Numbered from the stretch's first letter, positions 41,098-49,882 are shown. The stretch is DNA of 64,000 nucleotides from VRUE01 sp963732225 (GCA_963732225.1 CAVSYR010000005.1:248001-312000), one strand, 5' to 3'. The notes: generated by a model from the letters alone, not told the origin. Numbers and translations: made by a program.

Positions 41098-41691
41098 CTA
41101 GCCCCTCCTCAGGCCCGCGGCGATTACGGCGAAGAAGCGGGTCGGCTCCTCGCCTTCGTTCTCAAAATGATGGGGAAGATCGGCATCGAAGGTGACGCTG
41201 TCGCCCTCGCTCAGCTCGTGTCGGGTGCCGTCGACGACCAGCACCAGCGTGCCGGCCAGCACCACGGCGGTCTCGCGACTGCCGGGCTCGTGCATCGGCG
41301 GGTCGTTGCGACCGCCGGTCGTCGCACCGGCCTCAAGCCTGTGTAGCGAGACGTCGGCGCGCTGGCCCGGCAGCGGCGGCGTCAGCTCCTCGAAGAGGTG
41401 GCCGCCGCGCTCCGACGTGCGCCGGTCACCGGCGCGGCTGACCGCAACGTGCTCGCCCTCGTCCAGGCGCAACAGCTGCGAGAGCGTCAGCTCCAGCCCA
41501 GCGGCGATCTTCGCCGCCACTGCCAGGGTCGGGCTCGTCTCCCCGCGCTCGACCTGCGAGAGCATCGGCGCGCTGACGCCCGAGCGCTCGCCCAGGTCCC
41601 GCAGCGAAAGGCCCATCGCCTCGCGCAACGCCTTGACGCGATCGCCGACCGCGGGGGCCTCGGTTGCACGGGTCTCGAGAGCGATGCTCAT
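41098..41691 (-). CDS. XRE-family transcriptional regulator with C-terminal cupin sensor
   Basis: 197 aa. HTH domain at residues ~17-70 (VKALREAMGLSLRDLGERSG, PMLSQVERGETSPTLAVAAKIA), then a cupin_2 beta-barrel at ~115-190 (MHEPGSRETAVVLAGTLVLV, LSEGDSVTFDADLPHHFENEG). Such HTH-cupin proteins are usually one-component repressors binding a small metabolite. It lies between leuA and leuC, three bases before leuC, so it probably responds to a branched-chain intermediate and acts locally; that role is inferred. Confidence 0.9.
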   Translation of the reverse strand: MSIALETRATEAPAVGDRVKALREAMGLSLRDLGERSGVSAPMLSQVERGETSPTLAVAAKIAAGLELTLSQLLRLDEGEHVAVSRAGDRRTSERGGHLFEELTPPLPGQRADVSLHRLEAGATTGGRNDPPMHEPGSRETAVVLAGTLVLVVDGTRHELSEGDSVTFDADLPHHFENEGEEPTRFFAVIAAGLRRG

Positions 41692-41723
41692 TACAATCGT
41701 ACGCTATCACATACACGGCATTT

Positions 41724-41771
41724 GAGGTGCAACGCTTTTCGGCTCCCGGAGGACCAAAAACGTTGCACCTC
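41724..41771 (-). promoter_or_regulatory. Long inverted repeat between leuA and the XRE-cupin gene
   Basis: Eleven-base perfect outer arms (41724-41734 and 41761-41771) with an inner partial stem (GGCTCC/GGAGGACC). It lies 17 bases after the leuA stop and 33 bases before the regulator's ATG. It may be the leuA terminator, an attenuator, or an operator for the regulator. The bases directly before the regulator (GTGATAGCGTACGATTGTA) could hold its promoter. Confidence 0.5.
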
Positions 41772-41788
41772 GGAAAAGGAAGGCCTCG

Positions 41789-43375
41789 TCAGGGGCCCGG
41801 GGTGCGTTCCACGGCGGCCTCTGACGTCACGGCCTCGGCCTCGCGGATGGCGGCGCCCTCCAGGGCGTTCGACAGGGCGCGGACGTAGGCGCGGGCCGAT
41901 GCCTCCAGGATGTCTGTGGCGACTCCCTGGCCGGTTGCCAGGCGACCGGCGGCGCGCAGCATCACGGTTACCTGGCCAAGGGCGTCCTCTCCCCCGGTCA
42001 CGGCCTCGACCGTGTACTGGCGCAGCTCGCACTCAGTGTCGGTGGCCTTTTGCACCGCCTGGAAGATCGCGTCGACCGGGCCGTCGCCGCCGGACTCGCC
42101 GACCGACTCCTCGCCGGGGGGCATCGTGACCGCGACGCGGGCCAGCGGCTCGCGTCGCGAGCCGGCCTCGACCTCGAACCAGGCCAGCTCGTGGGAGTCG
42201 TCCTTCTCGCGCATCTCGTCGGAGACGATCGCCTCCAGGTCCAGTGCCGTCACCTGCTTCTTGCGGTCGGCGACCTCCTTGAAGCGCTTGAAAGCGGCGT
42301 TCAAGGCGTTGCCCTCGACCTTGAAGCCCAGCTGGTCCAGGGCGTCGCGCAGGGCGTGGCGCCCGGAGTGCTTGCCCAGCACGATCGAGTTCGACTCCAG
42401 GCCGACCTCGGTCGCGTCCATGATCTCGTAGGTGGTGCGCTCCTTCAGCACGCCGTCCTGGTGGATGCCGGACTCGTGGGCGAAGGCGTTGCGGCCGACG
42501 ATCGCCTTGTTGGGCTGGATCGCGTAGCCGGTCAGGCGCGAGACCATGCGGCTGGTGCGGGCCAGCTCGCGGGTGTTGATGCCGGTGGACAGGCCGTGCA
42601 CGTCCTCGCGCACCTTGATCAGCATCGCGATCTCCTCCAGCGAGCAGTTGCCGGCGCGCTCGCCGATGCCGTTGACGGCGCACTCGACCTGCCGCGCCCC
42701 GGCCAGCACGCCGGCGTAGGAGTTGGCGACGGCCAGGCCCAGATCGTCGTGGCAATGAACCGAGGTCTCAACCTCGCGCAGTCCCGGCACCAGCTCATAC
42801 AGCCGCCGCCAGTACTCGGCGTACTCCTCTGGCGTCGTGTAGCCGACCGTGTCGGGGACGTTGATCACGGTGGCACCCTCCTCGACCGCGATCGCGCAGA
42901 CCTCGGCGGTGAACTCGATGTCGGCGCGGGTCGCGTCCATCGGCGAGAACTCGACGTCCTCGCAGTAGGACTTGGCCAGGGTGACGGCCGCCCGGGCCTG
43001 GCCCTTGACGTCCTCGCGATCGGTCTGCAGCTGGTGCTCGATGTGGATGTCGGAGGTCGAGATGAAGGTGTGGATGCGCGGCCGCGCCGCGTCCTTGATC
43101 GCTCCCCAGGCGGCGTCGATGTCGGCCTTATGGGTGCGGGCCAGGCCGCAGATCACCGGGCCCTCGACGCCGCGGGCGATCGCCTCGACCGCCTCGAAGT
43201 CGCCGGGCGAGGTGATCGGGAAGCCGGCCTCGATCACGTCGACGCCCAGGCGGGCCAGCTGCTGGGCGATCTCGACCTTCTCGCCCATGTTCAGCGAAAT
43301 TCCCGGCGACTGCTCACCGTCGCGCAGTGTCGTGTCGAAGATGTGGACGCGGTTTGCGTCGTCTACTGGTGCCAC
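41789..43375 (-). CDS. leuA: 2-isopropylmalate synthase
   Basis: First step of leucine synthesis: acetyl-CoA plus 2-ketoisovalerate. 528 aa. HMGL-like catalytic barrel with FDTTLRDGEQSPGISLN, SVHCHDDLGLAVANSYAGV and GIGERAGNCSLEEIAML; the C-terminal ~130 residues form the leucine-sensing LeuA regulatory dimer domain. GTG start with a strong Shine-Dalgarno (AAGGAGGAGGA, 43380-43390). Preceded by a leucine-rich leader peptide. Confidence 0.96.
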   Translation of the reverse strand: MAPVDDANRVHIFDTTLRDGEQSPGISLNMGEKVEIAQQLARLGVDVIEAGFPITSPGDFEAVEAIARGVEGPVICGLARTHKADIDAAWGAIKDAARPRIHTFISTSDIHIEHQLQTDREDVKGQARAAVTLAKSYCEDVEFSPMDATRADIEFTAEVCAIAVEEGATVINVPDTVGYTTPEEYAEYWRRLYELVPGLREVETSVHCHDDLGLAVANSYAGVLAGARQVECAVNGIGERAGNCSLEEIAMLIKVREDVHGLSTGINTRELARTSRMVSRLTGYAIQPNKAIVGRNAFAHESGIHQDGVLKERTTYEIMDATEVGLESNSIVLGKHSGRHALRDALDQLGFKVEGNALNAAFKRFKEVADRKKQVTALDLEAIVSDEMREKDDSHELAWFEVEAGSRREPLARVAVTMPPGEESVGESGGDGPVDAIFQAVQKATDTECELRQYTVEAVTGGEDALGQVTVMLRAAGRLATGQGVATDILEASARAYVRALSNALEGAAIREAEAVTSEAAVERTPGP

Positions 43376-43379
43376 TGGG

Positions 43380-43436
43380 TCCTCCTCCTTCTCTGCTGCT
43401 TTCGAATGACCTTTTCTCTCGCGGCTATCGCGCCGC
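43380..43436 (-). promoter_or_regulatory. leuA translation-initiation region with leader hairpin
   Basis: Contains the leuA Shine-Dalgarno and a GCGGC/GCCGC stem-loop (43421-43436). The SD-region bases GAGAAGGAG (minus strand, 43385-43393) are complementary over nine bases to CTCCTTCTC within the Leu codons of the leader peptide (43464-43472). This would allow the Leu codons to sequester the Shine-Dalgarno unless a ribosome occupies them. Confidence 0.55.
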
Positions 43437-43442
43437 CCAGCG

Positions 43443-43502
43443 CTATTCCCCCCGGAGGGGGAGGAGAAGGAGAAGCGCGAGGCTGTCGGGCCGGTGAGTC
43501 AT
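43443..43502 (-). CDS. leuA leader peptide (leucine-rich attenuator peptide)
   Basis: Nineteen codons, ATG to TAG: MTHRPDSLALLLLLPLRGE. Seven of the residues are Leu, five of them consecutive. It ends 67 bases before leuA on the same strand, with hairpins between. Leucine-rich leaders and structured LEU elements upstream of leuA are known from other actinobacteria, which makes a regulatory role very likely. Ribosome stalling at the Leu codons under leucine limitation would alter folding around the leuA Shine-Dalgarno. Confidence 0.85.
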   Translation of the reverse strand: MTHRPDSLALLLLLPLRGE

Positions 43503-43594
43503 TCGGTCGCCTCAGCTTAGCGTAGGCTGCGCGCATCGCAAGCGAGGTTTCCTCAAGCACGATCCCCCGCTCGACCTGGTTCGCCCTCTTCGCG

Positions 43595-44944
43595 ATGGGG
43601 GTCGCCGTGGTGGTGATCGCCAACGACTTCTCCGCGATCAACGTCGCCCTGCCGACGATGGAGAAGGACTTCGACACCAACGTCAACACGATCCAGTGGG
43701 TGGTCAATGCCTACGCGCTGACCTTCGGCGTGATGATCGTCACCGGCGGTCGGCTGGCCGACATGTTCGGCCGCCGCAACGCCTTCTTCCTCGGTACCGC
43801 GATCTTCGCCTCGATGTCGGCGCTTGGCGGCGCGGCGCAGACCGAGACCTGGTTGATCGCGACGCGGACGCTGATGGGAATTGGCGGGGCGCTGATGTGG
43901 CCGGCGATCCTCGGCATGACCTACGCGCTGCTGCCCGAAGACAAGGCCGGTCTGGCGGGCGGGATCATCATCGGCGCCGCCGGCCTCGGCAACGCGGTCG
44001 GGCCGCTGATCGGCGGCGTGCTCACCGACGCGCTGAGCTGGCGCTGGATCTTCTTCCTCAATGTGCCGATCTCGATCTTCGCCGTGCTGGTGACCTACCG
44101 GCTGGTCAAAGTCGCGGAGCCCGACGAGGGCCGCCAGCAGATCGACTACCCCGGCATCGCCGCGATCTCGGTCGGTCTCGTCTCGCTGCTCGTCGCCCTC
44201 GACCAGATCGACGACTGGGGCTTCGGCGACCCGCGGGTGCTCGGCTTGTTCGCCCTGGCCGCGATCCTGCTGATCGCCTTCGTGCCGATCGAGCGCCGCG
44301 CCGGGGCGCACGCGCTGGTTCCACGGGCGGTGATGGCGAACGAGAGCTTCCGCGCCTCCTGCCTGGCGATCCTGCTGATGTCGGCGACCTTCTTCGCCGC
44401 CCTGCTCTACCTGCCGCAGTTCATGCAGCACCAGCTTGGCTACTCGCCGCTGGGGGCAGGGGTTGGCCTGCTGCCCTTCCTCGCCACCTTCGCCGGCGTT
44501 TCCTTCATCGCCGGCCCGCTATACGAGCGGCTGGGGGCGAAGCTGCTGGCGACGGTCGGCGCGGGCTGCATCACGCTCTCGCCCTTCATCTTCTCGCTCG
44601 TCGCCTCGCGCTCGAGCTACGCCTCCCTGGTCCCCGGCATGGTCGTGCTCGGGATCGGGATCGGCAGCTTCTACCCGACCGCCACCACCGCCGGGGTCAC
44701 CTCGGTCGACGAATCGCAGACCAGCCTCGCCGGCGGCATCGTCTACATGTTCCAGATCGCCGGCGGCTCGATCGGGCTGGGACTGACGACGACCGTCTTC
44801 TCCTCGCAGGCGTCTTTCGTCGACGGCATCGAGGCGGCATTTCGACTCGATGCCGCGCTCTCGCTGGTCGGCTTCCTGGTCGCGCTCTTCTTCGTCGGCG
44901 GCCGGCTGCTGGGGCGGCACTCGGTCGAGAGCGCCTCTACCTGA
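43595..44944 (+). CDS. MFS transporter, DHA2 (EmrB/QacA-like) family
   Basis: 449 aa, ~14 hydrophobic segments. Signatures: TIQWVVNAYALTFG, GRLADMFGRRNAFFLG (motif A), RTLMGIGGALMWPAIL and GLGNAVGPLIGG (antiporter motif C region). Probable drug or metabolite exporter. The ATG at 43595 falls within the first membrane helix: about 20 in-frame codons upstream continue plausible sequence (IPRSTWFALFA) but contain no ATG, GTG or TTG before an in-frame stop, so the true start may be non-canonical. Confidence 0.88.
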   Translation: MGVAVVVIANDFSAINVALPTMEKDFDTNVNTIQWVVNAYALTFGVMIVTGGRLADMFGRRNAFFLGTAIFASMSALGGAAQTETWLIATRTLMGIGGALMWPAILGMTYALLPEDKAGLAGGIIIGAAGLGNAVGPLIGGVLTDALSWRWIFFLNVPISIFAVLVTYRLVKVAEPDEGRQQIDYPGIAAISVGLVSLLVALDQIDDWGFGDPRVLGLFALAAILLIAFVPIERRAGAHALVPRAVMANESFRASCLAILLMSATFFAALLYLPQFMQHQLGYSPLGAGVGLLPFLATFAGVSFIAGPLYERLGAKLLATVGAGCITLSPFIFSLVASRSSYASLVPGMVVLGIGIGSFYPTATTAGVTSVDESQTSLAGGIVYMFQIAGGSIGLGLTTTVFSSQASFVDGIEAAFRLDAALSLVGFLVALFFVGGRLLGRHSVESAST

Positions 44945-44958
44945 GTTTCGCGACAGCC

Positions 44959-45528
44959 TCAGGAGGAGGGCTTGACCACGTTGTTGCGGATCAGCGTGTT
45001 GTGGCCGCTGCCGCCGTTCATGATGTCGGTGGGGCCGCCGCGCAGCACGTCGTTTCCGGCGCCGCCGAGCAGTTCGTCGCTGCCGGGGCCGCCGTAGAGC
45101 ACGTCGCCGCCGCCGCGACCGGCGATCTTGTCGTTGCCTTCTCCGCCGATCAGCTTGTCGGGGCCGCTGCCACCGATCAGGGTGTCGTTGCCCGGTCCAC
45201 CGCGCATCGTCACCGGCAATTCGATCGCGCTCGAGACGGAGAACGTGTCATCGCCTTCGCCGCCGCTAACTTCGAAACCAGCGACGAGGGGCGCTTTGCA
45301 GGTCAGCTCGGTCGGCAGGCCCGGTGTGTTTTCGCAGACGCTGCCGCCGACTTCGAGCGGCACGGCTGAGTCGATCACGTAGCTGCGTCCATCGGGCGTG
45401 AGCCAGATGCGGATCGAGTTCTGCGAAGCACCCCCGGCTAGAACCACCGTGTAGGTCGTTTCGGCATGGGCGATCGACGCGGTTTGCGCCGCCACAATCG
45501 CGAGCAGAATCAGAATCGCCTTCTTCAT
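44959..45528 (-). CDS. Secreted RTX-type calcium-binding repeat protein
   Basis: 189 aa. Signal peptide KKAILILLAIVAAQTASIAHA. The N-terminal ~80 residues hold a Cys pair (VCENTPGLPTELTC). From ~90 come RTX nonapeptide repeats (GGEGDDTF, GGPGNDTLIGGSGPDKLIGG, GGAGNDVLRGG) that form a calcium-binding beta-roll. No type I secretion genes adjacent; it carries a Sec signal instead. Function unknown. It lies 27 bases after the MDR gene on the same strand. Confidence 0.88.
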   Translation of the reverse strand: MKKAILILLAIVAAQTASIAHAETTYTVVLAGGASQNSIRIWLTPDGRSYVIDSAVPLEVGGSVCENTPGLPTELTCKAPLVAGFEVSGGEGDDTFSVSSAIELPVTMRGGPGNDTLIGGSGPDKLIGGEGNDKIAGRGGGDVLYGGPGSDELLGGAGNDVLRGGPTDIMNGGSGHNTLIRNNVVKPSS

Positions 45529-45555
45529 AAGAAAAGCCCCCCGCCGAACCGGGTC

Positions 45556-46590
45556 CTAATTAGGGAACAACACAACCTTGCCGACGTTGCGGCGCTGGGC
45601 GATGAATTCATGCGCCTCGCCGGCCCGCTCGAAGGGAAAGGCCTCGGCGACGACCGGCTCCAGGCGCCCCGCCTCGAGATCCGCCATCAACGGCTCGGTG
45701 GCCCGGTCGAGGCTGCCCTCGCGCTCCCACCACTTGAGCATGTTGAGGCCGAAGACCCCCTTGTTCTCGTTCATCAGCGCCAGGCTCTTCCACCACGGAA
45801 ACGTCGCCAACGGCATCTTGGCGAGGCTCTTGAGCGCCGCTGGAATGTCGCGGCCACTTTCGTTGGTCACCTCGGAGAGGCCGTACATGACCATGCGACC
45901 GCCGGAGCGCAGCAAGCGGTAGTCCTTGCGGAACGAGGTCGGACCGAGCGCGTCGATGACCAGGTCGACGCCCTCGCCACCGGTGATTCGCATCGCCTCC
46001 GACTCGAAGTCCTGGCTGCGGTAGTCGATCGCGTGGGCAACGCCCTGAGCCCGGATCGCGTCGTGCTTGGAGGGCGACGCGGTGCCGAAGATCTCGGCGC
46101 CGACGTTGCGGGCGATCTGGGTGGCGGCGATGCCAACCCCGCCGGCCGCGGCGTGAATCAGCACGCGATCGCCCTCGCGCAGGCTGCCCATGATGATCAG
46201 CGCCGCGTAGGCCGTGCCGTAGTTGACCGGGAAGGCGGCGCCCTGCTCGAAGCTGAGTCGATCGGGCAGCGACAAGACCTGATCGGCGGGAACCGTCACC
46301 AGCTCGGCCTGCCCGCCGAAGCGGGTGCCGGCCATGACCCTGTCGCCGACGGCGAAGTCGCTCACGTTCTCGCCAAGGCTCTCGACCTCCCCAGCCACCT
46401 CGTAGCCCATCACGCATGGAGGTTTGGGCGCGTCCGGGTAGAGACCGACGCGCGCCATCGTGTCGGCAAAGTTGATGCCAGCGGCCTTGACCGCGATCCG
46501 GACCTCGCCGGGACCGACCGGGGGGTCGGGACGCTCCTGTACCTGCAGCACCTCGGGCCCACCGTTCCCCGTCTGCACCAGCGCCTTCAC
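45556..46590 (-). CDS. MDR-family NADPH:quinone oxidoreductase-like protein
   Basis: 344 aa zinc-independent medium-chain dehydrogenase/reductase. MKALVQTGNGGPEVLQVQE at the N-terminus, AAGINFADTMARVGLYPDAP, the nucleotide-binding VLIHAAAGGVGIAATQIARNVG and VDLVIDALGPTSFRK are typical of quinone reductase/zeta-crystallin proteins. No zinc ligands are seen. Physiological substrate unknown. GTG start, 28 bases after serA. Confidence 0.88.
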   Translation of the reverse strand: MKALVQTGNGGPEVLQVQERPDPPVGPGEVRIAVKAAGINFADTMARVGLYPDAPKPPCVMGYEVAGEVESLGENVSDFAVGDRVMAGTRFGGQAELVTVPADQVLSLPDRLSFEQGAAFPVNYGTAYAALIIMGSLREGDRVLIHAAAGGVGIAATQIARNVGAEIFGTASPSKHDAIRAQGVAHAIDYRSQDFESEAMRITGGEGVDLVIDALGPTSFRKDYRLLRSGGRMVMYGLSEVTNESGRDIPAALKSLAKMPLATFPWWKSLALMNENKGVFGLNMLKWWEREGSLDRATEPLMADLEAGRLEPVVAEAFPFERAGEAHEFIAQRRNVGKVVLFPN

Positions 46591-46618
46591 CGGGTCAGCC
46601 TACTTGACCGGTCGTGGA

Positions 46619-48199
46619 CTACAGATCGACCGAGCGGCCGACCGAGAAGCCGTCGCGCTGGAGGATCTTGGCGATCGTCGCCTCGTTCACCGCGGCGTCG
46701 GTGGTCAGCGCCATCACCGCGCGCTCGCCATCCTCCTCGGCGCCGACCGCGGCGGAGACGATGTTGACCCCCTCCTCGCCGAACATCGTGCCGACCCGGC
46801 CGATCATGCCGGGGCGGTCGGCGTAGCGGAAGACGGCAATGTGCTCGGCGAAGGGCAGGTAGAAGCTCTCGCCCCAGACCGAGACCAGGTAGGGCTCGTT
46901 GCGCGGGCCGACGCCGGTGCCGGCGACCTCGACTTCTTCGGAGCCGGAGCGCAGCCGCACCGTGACCAACTCGGTGAAGTCCTCCGAGCCCGACTCCTTG
47001 GTCTCGACCAACTCGACGCCGCGTTCCTCGGCCATCTGCGGCGCGTTGACGAGATTGACCGGCTCCTCGGTGTGGCCGGAGAGGATCCCGACCAGGACGG
47101 CGATACCGAGCAGGCGGGTGTCGTACTGCGAGAGCTTGCCGCGGAACTCGACCTCGACGCGATCGACCGGGGCTTGGCCAAGGCCCTCGGCGAGGCGGCC
47201 GAGCTTTTCGCAGAGTGGCACGAAGGGCGAGAGCGCCTCCATCTCCTCCGGCCGCACGGCGGCGATATTGACCGCGTTGGTGACGACGGCACCGGTCAGC
47301 GCCGCGGTCACCTGTTCGGCGGTGACGACGCCGGCACGGTCTTGGGCCTCGGCAGTCGAGGCGCCGAGGTGCGGGGTGACGACGACGTCGCCGCGGGCGA
47401 AGATCGGGTGCTCGGTGAAGGGCTCGGAGGGAAAGACGTCGAGCGCAGCGCCACCGACCTTGCCCGACTCGAGGCCAGCAACGAGCGCATCGAGGTCGAC
47501 CAGCTCACCGCGCGCGCAGTTGATGATCCGCACGCCCTGCTTCATCTGGGCAATCGCCTCGGCGTCGATCAAGTTGATCGTCTCGGGGGTCTTCGGCACG
47601 TGCACGGTGACGACGTCGGCGCGGCCGAAGAGGTCCTCGATGCTCTCGGCGCCCTCGACTCCGAGTTCGCGGAAGCGCTCGGCGGAGACGAACTTGTCGA
47701 AGGCAATCACGTCCATCTCGAAGGCCTGAGCGCGTTTGGCGACGAGCTGGCCGATGCGACCGAAGCCGACGATGCCGATCGTCTTGCCGTAGAGCTCAGC
47801 GCCCTTGAACTTGGCCCGGTCCCAGCGGCCGTCGACGAGGGCACCGTGGGCCTGCGGAACGTTGCGGAAGAGCGAGAGGGCGAGCGCGAGGGTGTGCTCG
47901 GCAGCGGCGACGGAGTTCGATTCGGGCGCATTGGCAACGACGATGCCGCGGCGTGTGGCGGCGGGAATGTCGACGTTGTCGACGCCGGTGCCGGCGCGAC
48001 CGATCACCTTGAGGTTGTCGGCCCGCTCGATCAGCTCCGGCGTCAGCTTCGTCGCCGAGCGGATCAGGATCGCGTCGTAGCCGCCGATCTTCTCGGCCAG
48101 TTCCTCGTCCGACATCTCGAGGCCGAGGTCGACGTCGAAATTCTGCCGCAGCAAATCGACGCCGGAGTCGGCGATCTTCTCCTTGACCAAGACTTTCAA
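46619..48199 (-). CDS. serA: D-3-phosphoglycerate dehydrogenase (long form with ASB and ACT domains)
   Basis: First step of serine synthesis. 526 aa, the long form found in actinobacteria. Catalytic/NAD domain with GRAGTGVDNVDIPAATRRG, GIVGFGRIGQLVAKRAQAF, NCARGELVDLDALV and VVTPHLGASTAEAQDRAG (catalytic His); then the allosteric substrate-binding domain (~315-450) and a C-terminal ACT domain (~455-526) for serine feedback. TTG start overlapping the serC stop (TTGA). Confidence 0.96.
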   Translation of the reverse strand: MKVLVKEKIADSGVDLLRQNFDVDLGLEMSDEELAEKIGGYDAILIRSATKLTPELIERADNLKVIGRAGTGVDNVDIPAATRRGIVVANAPESNSVAAAEHTLALALSLFRNVPQAHGALVDGRWDRAKFKGAELYGKTIGIVGFGRIGQLVAKRAQAFEMDVIAFDKFVSAERFRELGVEGAESIEDLFGRADVVTVHVPKTPETINLIDAEAIAQMKQGVRIINCARGELVDLDALVAGLESGKVGGAALDVFPSEPFTEHPIFARGDVVVTPHLGASTAEAQDRAGVVTAEQVTAALTGAVVTNAVNIAAVRPEEMEALSPFVPLCEKLGRLAEGLGQAPVDRVEVEFRGKLSQYDTRLLGIAVLVGILSGHTEEPVNLVNAPQMAEERGVELVETKESGSEDFTELVTVRLRSGSEEVEVAGTGVGPRNEPYLVSVWGESFYLPFAEHIAVFRYADRPGMIGRVGTMFGEEGVNIVSAAVGAEEDGERAVMALTTDAAVNEATIAKILQRDGFSVGRSVDL

Positions 48200-49335
48200 C
48201 GGCGGGCCTCCCCCTCGTTCTCGACCACCCAGTCAATACAGGCGGTCAGGGCTTCTACATCAGCCGGCTCAACCGCCGGGAACATGCCGATCCGCAGCTG
48301 GTTACGACCTAGCTTGCGATACGGCTCGGTGTCGACGATGCCGTTGGCGCGCAGCGTCGCGGCGATCACGGAGGCGTCGACCGAATCGTCGAAGTCAATT
48401 GTGCCGACGACCAGCGAGCGCTTGGCCGGATCGGCGACGAAGGGGGTGGCGAATTCGCTGGCATCGGCCCAGCCGTAGAGGTGGCCGGAGGAGGCATCGG
48501 TGCGCTCGACGCAACCGTCGAGTCCGCCCAACGAGAGCATCCACTCGACCTGATCGGCGAGCAACAGCAAAGTGGCGAGTGCGGGGGTGTTGTAGGTCTG
48601 CTCCTTGCGCGAGTTCTCCAGCGCCGTCCGCAGCGAGAGGAAACCGGGCTGCCAGCGATCGTCGGCTCCGTCGAGCTCACCGACGCGGACGATCGCGGCT
48701 GGGCTGAGCGCGGCCAACCAGAGGCCGCCGTCGGCGCCGAAGGCCTTCTGCGGAGCGAAGTAGTAGACGTCGGCCTGGCTCGCGTCGAGCGGTAGGCCAC
48801 CGGCGCCCGAGGTGGCGTCGACCAGGACGAGAGCGTCGCCCGAGCCGTCGGGCCGCTGCACCGGGACCATCACCCCGGTCGAGGTCTCGTTGTGGGCCCA
48901 GGCGATCACATCGGCCGCTGGGTCGGCGACGGGCGCGGGCGCGTCGCCGGGCTCGGCCTCGACCAAGATCGGGTCCTGGAGGAACGGGGCGCCCTTTGTC
49001 GCCTTGGCGAACTTCTGCGAGAACTCGCCGTAGGTGAGGTGGAGGGCGCGCTCGCGCACCAGCCAGGCGCAGGCGGCGTCCCAAAAAGCGGTCGTGCCGC
49101 CGTTGCCGAGAACGATCTCGTAGCCGTCGGGAAGCGAGAAGAGATCTATCAGCCCAGAGCGGACCTGCCCGACCAGATCGCGCACCGGAGCCTGCCGGTG
49201 TGAAGTGCCCATCAGCTTCGACTGCTGCGCCAGCTTCTCGAGCGCCTCAGGCCGCACCTTCGACGGCCCGCAGCCAAAGCGGCCGTCGGCCGGCTTGAGC
49301 TCGGAAGGGATTTTGGCTGCGGTGGCTTGGGACAT
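48196..49335 (-). CDS. serC: Phosphoserine aminotransferase (actinobacterial type)
   Basis: Converts 3-phosphohydroxypyruvate to phosphoserine. 379 aa. Actinobacterial signature ELKPADGRFGCGPSKVRPE, the cofactor Lys in YYFAPQKAFGADGGLW, and LMGTSHRQAPVRDLVG. The ATG at 49335 is favoured by alignment with actinobacterial SerC; an ATG 13 codons upstream (49374) is possible. It overlaps serA by four bases; divergent from the cupin gene. serB is not in the window. Confidence 0.92.
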   Translation of the reverse strand: MSQATAAKIPSELKPADGRFGCGPSKVRPEALEKLAQQSKLMGTSHRQAPVRDLVGQVRSGLIDLFSLPDGYEIVLGNGGTTAFWDAACAWLVRERALHLTYGEFSQKFAKATKGAPFLQDPILVEAEPGDAPAPVADPAADVIAWAHNETSTGVMVPVQRPDGSGDALVLVDATSGAGGLPLDASQADVYYFAPQKAFGADGGLWLAALSPAAIVRVGELDGADDRWQPGFLSLRTALENSRKEQTYNTPALATLLLLADQVEWMLSLGGLDGCVERTDASSGHLYGWADASEFATPFVADPAKRSLVVGTIDFDDSVDASVIAATLRANGIVDTEPYRKLGRNQLRIGMFPAVEPADVEALTACIDWVVENEGEARR

Positions 49336-49461
49336 TGCTATCGGTAATTGCCTGACGTCCGGCATTTCCCTCACGACAGGTATTTCTCGACGTGCGGGCG
49401 GCCTAGGTTATTGACCGTCGTCGGCGGACCTCGGCCAGGCCCTCCGCATAAGCTGCCGACC

Positions 49462-49869
49462 ATGAGCGAGACCAACGAGCAGGCCATCAGCCAGGGTGAC
49501 GGTTACGCCGTTGCCAACATCAGCGACCTCGGCGAGGGGCCGGGATTCCGCAAGATACGCAAGCCCCTGGGCGTCACCGCCTTCGGTGTCAACGCGATCG
49601 TCATCCCGCCCTCCTACGAGACCGGCAGGCATTACCACGAGGAGCAAGAGGAGCTCTACTTCGTCCACAGCGGCAGGATCGCGATCGAATTCGGCGATGG
49701 CTCGACCCACGAGCTGGAGCCGGGCGGCCTCGCCCGAGTCGACGCCTCGACCGTCCGCAAGATCAAGAACCTGAGCGATTCAGAGGACGGCGTCTACGTC
49801 ATCGTCGGCGGCAAGGACGGCTACGTCGGCCGCGACGGCCGCCTACCCGAGGGCGAGACGCACCGCTGA
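49462..49869 (+). CDS. Small cupin-domain protein
   Basis: 135 aa single-domain cupin. Metal-binding motif GRHYHEEQEELYFVHSGRIAIEFGD (two His, Glu) and the second cupin motif around LEPGGLARVDASTVRKIKNL. Start at ATG; an in-frame TTG further upstream only adds low-quality sequence. Possible roles are isomerase, dioxygenase or binding protein; no context clue. Convergent with ilvC across the palindromic repeats. Confidence 0.85.
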   Translation: MSETNEQAISQGDGYAVANISDLGEGPGFRKIRKPLGVTAFGVNAIVIPPSYETGRHYHEEQEELYFVHSGRIAIEFGDGSTHELEPGGLARVDASTVRKIKNLSDSEDGVYVIVGGKDGYVGRDGRLPEGETHR

Positions 49870-49882
49870 GCGTCAAGCGCAA

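Noticed and set aside
46460..48478. Very long plus-strand open frame (over 600 codons) opposite serA and the MDR gene
   Set aside because: It is antisense to two clearly recognisable genes and has no family motifs; long antisense frames are expected in GC-rich DNA with this codon usage.
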